Source of the DNA: Dirofilaria immitis
Lineage: Eukaryota; Nematoda; Chromadorea; Rhabditida; Onchocercidae
Assembly (NCBI GenBank): GCA_024305405.1
Contig: JAKNDB010000109.1
Coordinates: forward strand, 6,572,001-6,636,000
Reading direction: 5' to 3'
Length of the DNA: 64,000 bases
The notes beneath the pieces are model-generated. The model was not told the origin of the DNA and did no database searches. It saw nothing but the letters and a program-made list of their open reading frames with translations. Below are positions 25,301 through 40,300 of the stretch, one piece after another (the first letter of the stretch is position 1; each line of letters begins with the position of its first letter). The position numbers and the translations under genes were made by a program.

Positions 25301-26064
25301 ACTTGATTTGAAAAATTATCAACAGTTTCGAGTGAATATTATAGCTGATTAAAGATTTGAGCATCAAATACTCAGATAATTTTACATTTAGGATTTGCTT
25401 GCTTGCTTTTAGTTCCTGAAGATTCAGCAAAGCATATTCATTTTTGTCTCTTTTCAGTCCTTGCTATTTTCTCCGTAGTTTTTAAAATAAAGTAGTCCAT
25501 TCCTAATATCTGGTGCGTGATCTTAAACCGTGAAGAGCATGAAATCTTCAAATATCCTCAGTTTCAGTTGTGATTTGCAACACTATCGTACTTATAGGTA
25601 TTTACGAAGTTCCTAACTGTTAGGCGGTCTTGAGTTTTGCATCTTTTTAACGCTTTTGAATTATTTCACGCTTCATTCTAGAATTCTAATGTATTTCATT
25701 GTCGGTTTCACATGCCTACTTTCAAGTTTCAGAAATGAAAAAACGAAGGAGGGATTTTATTGAGAATCGGAATATTTTAAGATAGCAAGCAAAATATATG
25801 AAAATTGACATGGTCTTTTTGCAGGGTATATTTACCACATAAAAACGAATTTTATCGAAGATGGATAAAAATGAACGATCAAGACTCGCCGAATAATTGC
25901 AGTCCTGTGGATCCACCAGAATATTTTCCATGTTTAGCTAATTATAGAAGTATTAATTGTAAAATCAGACGGAAAAGGAGATCAAGAAAGAAGATGAATA
26001 AACTCAATCAAACATCCACTCCAGTTCTACGGGGTTCCGATTCGGCATTTCTCTCTCCTCTATA
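19352..26064 (+). CDS. ham-1: Storkhead-box winged-helix protein (HAM-1/STOX family)
   Basis: Exons 19352-19475, 23323 to about 23630 or 23700, about 23896 or 23909-24057, and 25825-26064. The first two join in frame to give PMGDVENIGMNKIDQIHLVP, which parallels the GDVF..QMNPI..SQFVPL linker of human STOX1. The second exon encodes the Storkhead winged helix (LLDIICNLVFKMNQNGRPAA, EIRKEYPKIEPPSTETFRQA, LLKQKILDYD). The last exon has a basic RRKRRSRKK segment and ends SDSAFLSPL. In C. elegans HAM-1 acts in asymmetric neuroblast division and can enter the nucleus; that is family knowledge. The third exon is open in two frames (see findings), so the middle of the protein is unsettled. The 5' end before 19352 is not identified; GTC AAA begins in phase 0 straight after an acceptor. 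Confidence 0.82.
19476..23322. other. First traced intron of HAM-1/STOX (3.8 kb)
   Basis: AT-rich intron. It contains a 114-codon minus-strand open frame (22351-22695), a 78-codon plus-strand frame (21913-22149) and an 11-bp-arm hairpin (22918-22953). None resembles a known protein or RNA. Confidence 0.6.
22918..22953. repeat. Inverted repeat, 11-bp arms
   Basis: CTGATCTTATC at 22918-22928 is the perfect reverse complement of 22943-22953, with a 14-nt loop. It lies in a HAM-1 intron. Confidence 0.85.
24058..25824. other. HAM-1/STOX intron before the last exon
   Basis: AT- and T-rich sequence with no supported exon. An alternative frame of the preceding exon continues to a stop at 24141-24143. 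Confidence 0.5.
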
Positions 26065-27958
26065 ATTACCCGTATTTCAAATTGTTTTTGTAATACCAAA
26101 TTTGGTGACATCTCTTCTGAAGAATCCACCGTAGTGAATCGAAATCATACGTATATCAATATGTTGAGCAGTGAAAGCACGCAATTTGAAGATATCACAC
26201 AAGTTGGAAAGATTTTGCCGACAATAAGTATTAATAATGTTTGAATGATATCTGTATCTCTACAAGAAAGTTGTACTTTCTAAAAATCTTTTGTTGAAAA
26301 TTGAATTAGTGAACACTGTTAAAATACCGATAAGTTAAAGGGAATCATGCTCAGTAGACTGCCCTAAAACTTTATGTGTGTCTTTTGATGAATTTTGTGG
26401 CATTCGAAAACATTTATTTGATGTGTTTATGGACTTATCATTTTAACGGTGAAAACTCTCAGTTTTACATGAGCATAATTCCACTTTTTACTTAGGTACG
26501 TGAAATTCTTTTTAAGCCTTCCCTCTTTTTTTTCATAGTTATTAAATTTCATTTGGGTGAATGAAATTTCTCTTTAAAGAAATCAAACTCAATGCTAAAT
26601 GAAAGAGGAGGAATGAAGTTAAACTTGTCGTGGGGACCGAATTTATGAACTGAATTCTTAATGATTTACTTCGTTTAGACGAGTTCATTTTTTATCGTAT
26701 TTAATTACAGCGCTCAGTTGATAATCTGAAAGATTTCGTAAGCAGGCGGTCATCTTTTTTGTTGCGGTCTGATTGCATACGATAGTTATATTTTGGAAAG
26801 AAATTCGTAGTTTTGTCCATTTCGCATTCTGCTAATTGGACTGCTCACGCTTTCGTCAGTCTTTCCTTTGCCATTTAATATGCGGTAAATTTATCTTGTT
26901 TATTTGACATCTTCGGAATGTAGGCACTTTTTGAATGAAAACTAACTATTTTTGATGTAATCAAAGCATTTATGCAAAAACTTTGGCATAAATGCTTTGA
27001 TCGATTTTTTGAAGGTGTAATACTCCGTGTAAGTTAAATAAAAGTGTGATATGCTGTAGAGGTTAAAGTAAAAAGCACTGAAATTAATTAATACAATCTA
27101 ATTATTTTAAACGCCATTTCTCACATTTTGATTCTAGTACCTGGTACAAAGCACAGAATTTTTTTGCTATCATATTTATTCAGTTTCATTATTTCTGGAG
27201 CACTGGATACGTTGTTTATGTACATAGGTTCGAATTAATCTCTTGTTTTTTTGTTAGCAGTAGTTTTCGTATTTTCCATATTCGTCTAATAACTTCAAAA
27301 TTGCTATTACCACAAAATATGTTTTTTTGTGATTGTATTTTGGTTGGCCTAGTTGAATCATCAAAGGCAAAACTCATGAAATTCGTAGGTAAGACAAGTG
27401 AAAAATGTTTGTGAAGTGAAACTTCATGATAAAATGCTTAGGTAGATACATATTCAAAGGACGTAAGAATCGTGCTCCAAAGCTAGTTATGACGTTCTAT
27501 TTTTAGCTGATTGTTTTGAGTGTCTTGGCAGACTATTATAAATTCAAACTGTAGCCGAGAAATGTTAATTGTCTGAGGTCAGGCTGAAAAAAAGTTAAAT
27601 GGTTGGAGTAAGAAATCCAGCATAATTCTCTGCTTCATCATCGCTCTTTCATCTTTAATTGCACTTCTGAAATTGTGACTTATTCAAGACTTTCCCAAAT
27701 TTTATAATAAAAAAAAAAACGTTTATTCTTTCTGACGTTGAATATCATCTTATTTATGAATGGTTGTCCTTTTCTGTGTTTTCTGAAATTCCTTAATTCT
27801 GTTCGTATTGTTACTTGCTTTCTCAGTTGTAATTTTTGTTTAAAACGTATGTATAATGCGTTTTTGTTCATTGTGGAAAAATCACGTTGTTTAGGAAATT
27901 TTTTTTATGTAAACAAGTTGTTTTTGGCTAGCAAGCTAGTTTTATTGCTATTTCATTT
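26065..27958. other. Intergenic: HAM-1 3' region and IPMK upstream region
   Basis: No exon supported. It contains the 16-bp-arm inverted repeat at 26960-27001. T-rich stretches are frequent. Confidence 0.6.
26960..27001. repeat. Perfect inverted repeat, 16-bp arms, 10-nt loop
   Basis: ATCAAAGCATTTATGC (26960-26975) is the exact reverse complement of 26986-27001. A smaller TTTGAT-GTA-ATCAAA palindrome overlaps its left edge (26951-26965). The stem is too short for a typical microRNA precursor. Confidence 0.9.
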
Positions 27959-30900
27959 ATGGCTGATAAACAAACCAATAATGTAACAGTTGTCAATATC
28001 ATGCAGTTGCCAACATCATACGAATGGTATCGTGAACAAATTGCTGGCCATCATCCGTCGGTGGTTAAGAACGGAGAACACCAAATTGGTTCGTATCTTA
28101 TTCATTCTTGATTATATGGAATTTTGCTGCTCATGAAAATGGATTTTTGTAAAACATTTTCTAGAATTAATACTGACTTCGGCATAAATCCGATATGGTT
28201 ACAGGATTTGCTTTTAGGACTTGTAAAGGAGATTGGTAGTGAAACATTGTTAAAACCTGTACAGGAAGGTGTACGAGGAGTATGTGAGGTATGTTTATTA
28301 TAATTCCAACAAGTGATTAAAAGATGGCATTCGTGGCAGGGCTTTATTATTATTTACAATCATTTTACTACATTATTGAATTTTTTTGCTGTGGTAAGTC
28401 TTTGCATCGTTTGTTTACAAATGACAACTGGTATTTTTCTTGCATTCGCAACGAAGAACAGTTCAAGTTCCGTTTATAACGCAGCTTCTATTTGCTTCTC
28501 GAAACAACCAAGCAGAGATATCGTTTTCCTAGAATATGGAAATCTAAACTTATTCATTAGACACCAAATAGACATTGAAATAAATTGATTTAATTATTTT
28601 AACAATTTCAGGTAGCATTCTATAACAATTTGAAGCATCAAAGCAATGAAAATGATGTCTTAACAAAATTTTCTCTATTCGTTCCAAAATTCCATGGGTT
28701 AAAAACTCTACGAATTGGTGAAAAAGGTGATCAGTTAATCTGAAAAAATTTTGTTTCTATTTAAGAGAATTAATAAATCTTTTTTTTAACTCTTTATATA
28801 ATAAGGGTATAAATTTCTTTTACAATGTTAAATATTCAGACATAAAGCTTTAGGATGAAATAATGGCATAAATTTCCTTTTCTTAATTAGAGAAGAAACG
28901 GAATAACGGTACGAATGAGAGAGCAGAAGATTTGGAATGTAAGAAGAGGAATGGATTGTCAAAAACAGTATCCATTAATAAATTTTGCAATATTAATTTG
29001 TTCAAATATAACAGCCATATTCAAAATTTGAGAAATGGAATTTATCGTTATGGAGGATTTAACATATCGTTATAAATATCCGTGCATTATGGATATCAAA
29101 ATGGGTAAAGTGACCTATGATCCGAGTGCAACAAAAATGAAGAGATTATCCGAAGCGATAAAATATCCTGAACAAGAAACACTTGGCTTCCGTTTAACTG
29201 GTTATCGGGTATAATCTATATCATGGTTCATTTTTCATGAATGCAACGTTTCGGTATCTCTTAATCTGTTTTTTGAACCATAAAAGTTCAAAATTTGAAA
29301 TATTTTGTAAATAATTTTATGTTCCATATGTAGAAATAATAATGTGAAAAATTAACTAGTTGATGGTTGACGAAAAGGGAATTCTTGTGTTTGTACGAGT
29401 CATTTTTCTAACTTGGTCTGGTAACCTTTTAATTATGTGCTGATCTCTAAGAAGTGGAAACCTTATCTCATTGGTATACTGCTGCTTCCTGCAGGAAAGT
29501 TCAAATAGCCTAGTCTTCATTGACATTCATATTATCCGCATTACTTTCATTTGAAATCAAATCATGACAAATTCTGATAAGATAAATCTCTGGAAAGAAA
29601 GCCAAATTACGGAATTAGTTTTGAAGGAGAGAATTTTTCCGGAATTTTAGAAGTTGAATGGCTAATCATCATTATATTTTAAAAAAATCCGTGCTTGTGC
29701 TTATTTTTTCTTAAGATGCGTTTTGGTTGCTGCGAAAATGATTTACGAGTTCGTGACAAACAATGGGGAAGATCTAGAAATTTGGAAAATATCGTTGAAG
29801 GTTTGGTGCTTCATAAATATTCTGAATTATTTTTACGGAAGTTGGTAAACAATATGTAATTTAAGATGCTAAACTTCTTTTTCAAAAGCAGCTGAAAGAA
29901 AATCTTTAAGACCTAAGTTTTATTGGCGATTTTAAGTGCGAAGATATTTCTCCAAAATTTTAAGTTTTCAACAATAATAAATTGTCAAGACTTGTCCTAA
30001 TTTTGCGATTGCTTTATGCTGACAAAAGCATTTTAAGCATGGCGCGTGAAATTTTGCTACTAGAAATGAATACAGAACAATTCGGTCGGGATGATTTGTT
30101 TAACAATAGCAGATGCTGGACAATTTGAATCTATTGAACTTTTTGACTGTTATCTGAATGAAGAGATTTGATTCAAGGGTTCTTGAGAAAAAATGTTCAA
30201 TTTAGCGTATTGTAGTTGAAAACCATTGGTCATTGTTCAGTGGTATTTTTGATGAGAGGTCTCTCTGTTTTCCCTGTTATGCTCTCCCGAATAGTCATAG
30301 CATCATAAATTGCGCAATTGATACTTTGAATTTCCATCTACATCACTGAACAAGTCTGATTTACTCGATAAGAGAACTGTATAATCTGTGTCTAAATTAG
30401 GAATTCGCGAATTTCTAAAATTTTCAATTTTTTTCTATTTGTTACTGATTACATATTCCAGTAATCAATCAGTCATTTCGCTGTATCATTTATTAAATCA
30501 TTCGAGGCAGAAGTCTTATACGTTGTAAAGAGAGATTTAAAAAAAATAAAATTTTACATATGCATCTGGGTGTTTGAAAATTTTCGAAGTCTGTTATGAA
30601 CAAATTTTACAGCTTTTCGTGAGTTTTTATCTGGAAGACCAATGGAAAAAAGTTTCGTGGTAGGACAAACATTGGAACAGTTATATAAGCTTCGGAAATG
30701 GTTCAGTTCACAGCGGGTATTTTATTTGTGTTTGAATTTCTGCAAGTTCAATTGAAGTCTTAAAAATAAGTTAATTTGGTGTCAACTGTTCACAATCAAA
30801 TATAGTTTTATGATCTTAGCAGGAAAGTTTTAAATAATGGCTTATTAGATTTGAATCTTATCAAATACTGGAAAATTTTTCATGTTTTATAGTCTTGTAT

Positions 30901-31214
30901 TCAAGAAAATCAAAAGTATTTGACAGCATATATTAGAATGTAATAAATTATGACTATTTCAGATTTATCATTTCTACGCTTCGTCTATTTTGCTTGCTTA
31001 TGAAGCATGTGTGGAACGACCACCAAACGTTCTTGTTAAATTGATCGATTTCTCTCATGTTTTCCCCGCGAACGGCTTCATAGATGACAATTATTTGTTT
31101 GGCCTAAACAATGTGATTAATATAGTTGAGAAATATCGACAGTCATTCGATTCTGGTTCATATGAAATAGCAATAAATTCCGAATTAATGGAAAACCAGC
31201 ACTTTGAATTTTGA
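27959..31214 (+). CDS. ipmk-1: Inositol polyphosphate multikinase (IPMK/IPK family)
   Basis: Seven exons, all phases consistent: 27959-28088, 28218-28288, 28612-28726, 29033-29208, 29716-29800, 30613-30716 and 30963-31214. They give exactly 311 codons including the stop. The IPK family phosphorylates soluble inositol phosphates (IP3 to IP5) and, for IPMK, PIP2, acting in nucleus and cytosol. Visible motifs: QIAGH near the N-terminus, the PCIMDIKMG catalytic signature (PxxxDxKxG) in exon 4 followed by YDPSA and ETLGFRLTGYR, SSILLAYE and LIDFSHVF (the metal-binding IDF motif) in exon 7, then DDNYLFGLNNVINI. Length and the short linker fit IPMK better than the larger IP6K or IP3K enzymes. The start ATG at 27959-27961 is the first in frame. 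This is the only long gene in the window with no frame break. Confidence 0.93.
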
Positions 31215-33001
31215 GATTAATTATGATGGTCTCGAAGTGCAGTTTGGTGTTTTATAAATTTTATTTTTTGTTCTGTGCTGCATCTCAGTTTTTTTTTTTT
31301 CCATTTGCTGAGATACTTATCGATAGGAATGTATACCGAAATTGGTTAGTGTCAAAGAAATCACAAGATATGCATAACTACTTTCTATACACAGTTGTCA
31401 GAACAGAACGAGAAAAGCATTCTTTGCACTGTGAAGAATGGATTGTCTCTTTGAAGTTAATAGCAGATTTCACATATTAATATGAAGTTATCTATGGCGA
31501 AAAAGAACGTGGCTCACAACTAGATTATAATGACATTCTTATGTCTTATGCATTCAGTTTTTAATGTTAGAGTTTGACAATTACGATACTGTAGTGTTTT
31601 GACTTGAAATACTTAATGGTCATCAACAATGATTTATATAAACAAATTCATGCCCCAATTTTTATTAGTTTTAAATAATTGGTCGCATGAACATCCATAT
31701 ACTTTGAAGCGATGCATAGTTAGACGGTTTCGCTGGAATAATATGGTCTGGTTGGAGCAACTTAGTCCATTTCTTATCTGTTATTATACGTTTACGAAAA
31801 AAATCTTTTACCGAAACAGCAGCCGTTAATTGATATGGTGGGTATGTGGGGAAGGAGCAGAGAAGAGGGGACAAATCGAATAATTTGGGGCATGTGAAAG
31901 TAGTGGAAGTAAGCATCTTGATAAGGCTGTTGAAAGCGTGGCTCAGTCATGCTGTCGATTACTGGATCGGTTAGTTAATGATTCTTCCATTTCTCTGAAG
32001 TCTTGTCAGAAAATTTCTTTGTTGCTGGAAGATTTCTCATGAAATTACAATGTGTGTGGCGCTTGGATTTGGTATCAGATGTTCGTAAAGTTTCAGAAGT
32101 AATATTTAGTGAAACAATTAGATTATTCGACGGAGTAAGCCAAAAGGCAGCTGTTTTGTGATATTAAAATTCTGTCGACATTTTTATCACAGAGTACAAA
32201 AATTAGATATAAAATGCCTGGCTGGTTTTCTTTCTCGTTCCTTTATGTATTGGTATAGTCGTGGAAATCCATGATTACGGAACTTGATTACAATTCGAAA
32301 ACGTGGTCAAAAGGCTTGAAAGTCATTGTTGCTATCTGCGGAGCTCATTCTCCTTTACCCAAATTTTCAAAATATTTTCTGAGACTATAGAGCTGTAGGT
32401 ATAATGTAGTTAAAGTAAAAGGAATTTTGGGACTGCATTTAGGGCTGAATGGACCTGTAATATTTATTTGCTAAACCGTACTGATTTTAAAATGGGATTC
32501 CTGCGTTAGATTCCGTTCCGACTTAAGAACATTATTTAGCTGCAACGCGTCGAATAGACCTTGAAGCTAAGGCTTTACTGTCAGTAGCTTTGCTTACTAT
32601 GCCCTCTGGCAAGGAGTGGCTGAAATTTCGTGGTTGTTTTTCCAACGTTTTGAGGATGTCATTGTGGGTGGGTTTGTGCGGTATATCTTGGGTCGAGAAA
32701 AGTAATTTGGACCGTGAGGACTGTTAGGTTTGGCTGAGAATATACTGATTTATTAGCTTAATGTTCAGTCTTCGAAGTGTTACTGTTTTTTCCAAAATTC
32801 AACTTCGTTTTCGTCTGTCTCTCAGTTTGATAATACTTTTTAGCTTCGTTTTGATTATTACGAATTTGATCTATTTCGTACCATTATTCGGTTTCTTATG
32901 TATCACTAATGGTTTAAAGGTTTTATTTTCGGATCTACAGCAGTGGCAGAAACTTTGGTGCCAATTATAATTGGGGCAGAATATTCTGTTCCATTGTTTT
33001 A
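31215..33001. other. Intergenic between IPMK and the MAPKAPK2-like gene
   Basis: No exon supported. Small open frames on both strands (for example 31211-31480, 31629-31829, 31671-31916) look random. The left part is the likely IPMK 3'UTR. Confidence 0.55.
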
Positions 33002-36213
<3,212 letters not shown>

Positions 36214-37394
36214 AGAGAATAGTCCATAATTGTTTGAGTTATTTGTTCCCAGTTTGCCTTTTTCAAATGTGTCATCCTCGAAATAGTAGTGTGAATTCGT
36301 ATTCTTACTGGATTTGTAAATGTTCCATTTGTAAATATAGTGTATCTGTACGTTAGTTTTTTTGCAGGCTTGATTCGTAGCCTTTTTTATTTAATGCCAT
36401 TTATAAATAGCTGTTCTTGCAAGGTTGTGAAAAGTGCCTAAAAGAGAATGCCCTTGATGTGAAGACAGAAACATATATAAATGTTTTGTTAAGGTTTTAA
36501 TGTACATGTTATCATATCACTGATTGATTGCTATTATTACCGACTTTTTCTGAGTCGTATAGCAACTTGATGATTGTTATGTGCTTCTGTTTTGTGATGT
36601 AAAATCAGTTGTAATATGGAAAACTCTCTAAATAAGTCGTTTTGACTTTTTCATGTACTCAAATTTTTGTTATCTGAGCGGACTTATAAGAATATCTGGT
36701 GGCTTACATATAGCTGGTAGTTCTTCCTAAAAGCTTCAGTGCATTGTTCAGTGATATGTTGTATGCAGTGATGGTAGATTTGAATTATGTGGTGGGGAGC
36801 AATGGTGAAATAATATAAAATAGATGTGACTGAATTTAATGAAAGTTGTTGGGGAATGGTCGTTTCTCGACAGTATACATAAGTATCTTCACCGCGTACA
36901 TTTTTACAATTCAATGATATACTTTCGTCAAAGTTTGTCTGGAACTGCTGCATAGTACTTTCTGCATTAAATCAATACGAACCAATCTTCACCATTCCGA
37001 ACGGCAGTAAGGTGTTCAGATGAAGTACGGTACGAAAAATGGAAAATCGCCAGGAGCTACCATTGCACGTAGTTTTTGCAATTTTTGAACATACAGTTCG
37101 AAAATCATCTGATCACTTGTTCCTCCAAAGGATTAGATGACACGGTTTCCAAGTACTTAATTGCCATGAGTGCCAATAATCACCTCGGGGGCTGTAAATA
37201 CGGTTTCCAATGCATGCAACGAAAGAGTCTCGGGACGAAGTCTGTTTCATATTAGTACTTGTTCAATGCCACGATGGCACTGGTTGGCTTCTAGAAATGT
37301 TTGGTTGGCGGTACGAGATGGGGGACGAAGTGCAATTGTGGAATGTGTTGGGAGAGGGGTGGTGTGTGTGATTTTTATTCAGAAATTTTTTCAG
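36214..37394. other. Intergenic between MAPKAPK2-like gene and SEC24
   Basis: The 3'UTR of the kinase gene lies on the left. The right part, about 36950-37390, is somewhat less AT-rich and is the probable SEC24 promoter or 5' region. An 89-codon minus-strand frame (36684-36953) has no recognisable features. Confidence 0.55.
37386..37394 (+). promoter_or_regulatory. Candidate trans-splice (or 5'UTR splice) acceptor directly before SEC24 ATG
   Basis: A strong TTTTTTCAG acceptor abuts the first ATG (37395-37397) of the SEC24 reading frame. In nematodes this arrangement is typical of spliced-leader addition, but an upstream 5'UTR exon would look the same. Confidence 0.5.
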
Positions 37395-40300
37395 ATGTAC
37401 CGTGCAACAGAACCATCAGCCTTCGTATCGTCAGGACAACTAATTGAGGATCATAACGTGAAGGGTGCGCAGATGTATCCAGGTGTTTTTTCATTACATG
37501 TCTCTTACCGTTAACTGGGAAAATAACATGAGTAGAATGTAATGAAATGAGGCTGAGATAGTCGTGTTTGGTACCATAACATCTGTGTAACTAGGTATAG
37601 CATTAATGTCAAATCTTATAGATATAATGAATTTTATTTTCAGTTAGTGCAGGACAAAATTACATGATGTCGGGCAGAAATTCTCAGAATGGGGAGATTC
37701 CGCAGGTATCTCTTTTATTTGTAAATGTTTGTTAATTCATGATGTGTTAGATTTTTCAGAATTACATCTAAAATTTCGAGTTTATTGTGACTATTGCAGA
37801 ACATGACGCTGCAACATAGCAATGATTATGGACAGGTTACTGGGCAGCAAGCATTTCCATCACAGTTTACTGCAGTTCTTGGTTCGCATTGTAACATTAC
37901 ATATATTGCTCTTACTGCTGTGTACTTGGACCGAAAATAAAACTGCCACCGAAATCTTCCGATTTTCCGAATAGAAAGTATTTGCAGAAATGAACAATGG
38001 TAAGACTGTGAATGGTGCAACCCATCTCTTCTCTAATCCTCCCAATAGCTTCTCGAATGATGTACAGCTGAATAGTGGTATCATATCTAATCCTCTTCCT
38101 ACAAGTTTGTTTTCCAGAGTTATTTTCTGAGAATTCGGCCGGTGCAGTTTTTGAGTAATTTTGAGAATTCATTTCAGATTCACGGCTAGTATCACCTGAG
38201 ATTTCTGTGCAGCCCGCTATGACTTCATCTTTGACGCCTACACCTATCAGAATCGCTCCTGCTCCTTCGACGCCAAGTTTTGCTGCAAATATACCTGCAA
38301 TGCCTGATGCGAGAACATTTCCACATATGTTTCCGTTTTCTCACCCGCTTCCTTCAGAAATTTTCCCATCAAAGCCGTTATACATGACTCCACGCTATTT
38401 TGGCACTTCCACACATAATGTCACACCGGAAACTGGAGGTACACCAAAACATCCGACATTTGGTAGCCTCGTAGGACTCGTTCCAAAACCAGCTGACGGC
38501 AGTGGTCCACAGATGTCTATCCCTTCACAAATACCTGGCATATACAGCAGCCCTCCTTCTCTCGGACTTCCATCAATACCCGGCATACCATCCACTGATT
38601 GTGGTACTGGCAGTGCTAGAATGGCTGGACCATCAGTGCATGGCGAAATCACTGGACCACCTGCTCCAGGATTGTATCAGCAGAAATCTCGTTTGGATCC
38701 TAATCTGATGCCTAGCGTGGTATATCTATAAAATTTTCTGAGTCTTTTAAGCTCAAAGAATTTAATGGAAAAAATCATGAGTTTTAAAAGTTGCGCAAAA
38801 TGGTACCTTCTTGAGAATTTCGTTTTTTCGTCAAATTTTTCGAAAAGAAAATTAGTTTAGGTCCAAGTAATCGAAGAAGATCGTTCGACAAGGAGTGGGA
38901 CATTTCCAACCGGTTATCCACGGCTGAGCATCCACCGCTGACTTCAACTGAATTTATTGCTCAGGATCAAGGTATGGAATTGGAATTTAGAATTTCTTAT
39001 TTTTAAAAAACAAAATGATTGAGAGCTAGTACAAATTTTAATTGTTAGAAACCGCTTTACAAATCATTTTGTAGTTAGGAATTCTGAGAACATTTCTTAT
39101 GAAGAAATGAATTTCACTTCTTTATCCATTATATTCTATATTACTGATGTTCATTATCTTTTGAATGAGAAGATAAATTCACAATTTCCAGACTATTTGG
39201 AACTTTTGAAGAATTGAAATTCTTTCTTCAATCAGATTTTGCAGGCATTTGTAGTCCGAAATTCATGCGGTCTACGTTATATGTTGCACCAGCGTCATCT
39301 GATATGTTAAAAGTTCACGAATACCATTTGCAGTCGCCGTCACTCCATTTGCACGTTTGCATTCAAACGAGGTATTTTATGTCCTTAATCTCTCTTATTT
39401 CAAGGAAAAGTTATCGGCATTCGAACTGTTGAAACTCAGAATGAATAAGAATTCAGACTTTAAAAAGTCATATGTTGACATTTGTATGTTAATTTCTTGC
39501 AGTTTTAAATATATAACCTTTAAGAAAAATGAGTTTGAGACACCATTTGATCTGTAACAAAATATTTCCGTAATCTTCATTGATCATTTAGGACCATTTG
39601 ACTTATTTTTCAGTTAACTCAGCGTCAGAACGATATTCATTTCAAAATCTTTTGATACGTAAGCATAATTTAGTAGTACTAAGTTTATTAAGTACTGCAC
39701 TCTTGATATTTCATTTCACATATGTATAATGTATTTATACGCTTATTAGTGAGCAGGAAGTGCATAAAATACACAAAATTGGAATATCAAAAATACTTGG
39801 CGATTCAAATTTTTCAAATTCTCAGCGATTTTATCGAGGCTTCAACTTTTAAAGATTTTTTTTTTCATTTTGATTTTGTTAATAAATTTATCTAATATGT
39901 TTTTTGAAACATCTTACAGATGCAACCTCCAATCATAGATCTTGGAGAATTGGGTCCTGTGAGATGTCATCGTTGCAAAGCTTATATGTGTCCATTCATG
40001 GAATTTCAAGATGGTGGTCGTCGCTTCAAATGCCCATTTTGCTCTGCATCCACAACTGGTATGTGGGCTGTATATAGGTTTTTCGTTTTCTCCCCTTCAA
40101 AGAGCATTCATTTTAGGTTTGCAAAAACTTTGTTTATTTTGTTTTAGTGGATGATTCGTACTTTGCTCACTTGGATCACACCGGTCGCCGTACGGATATC
40201 CAACACCGTCCCGAACAATTTCTTGGGTCATATGAACTTGTTGCAACGAAACCGTATTGTAAGGTCTGATTTTGATTCGTACTTTGCTCACTTCTGTATG

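Noticed and set aside
26960..27001. Hairpin considered as a microRNA precursor
   Set aside because: The stem is 16 bp and the whole structure 42 nt, shorter than a normal pre-miRNA, and no longer pairing extends it.
38395..38652. 85-codon minus-strand open frame rich in Pro/Gly
   Set aside because: It is the shadow of the Pro/Ser/Gly-rich SEC24 exon 38178-38719.
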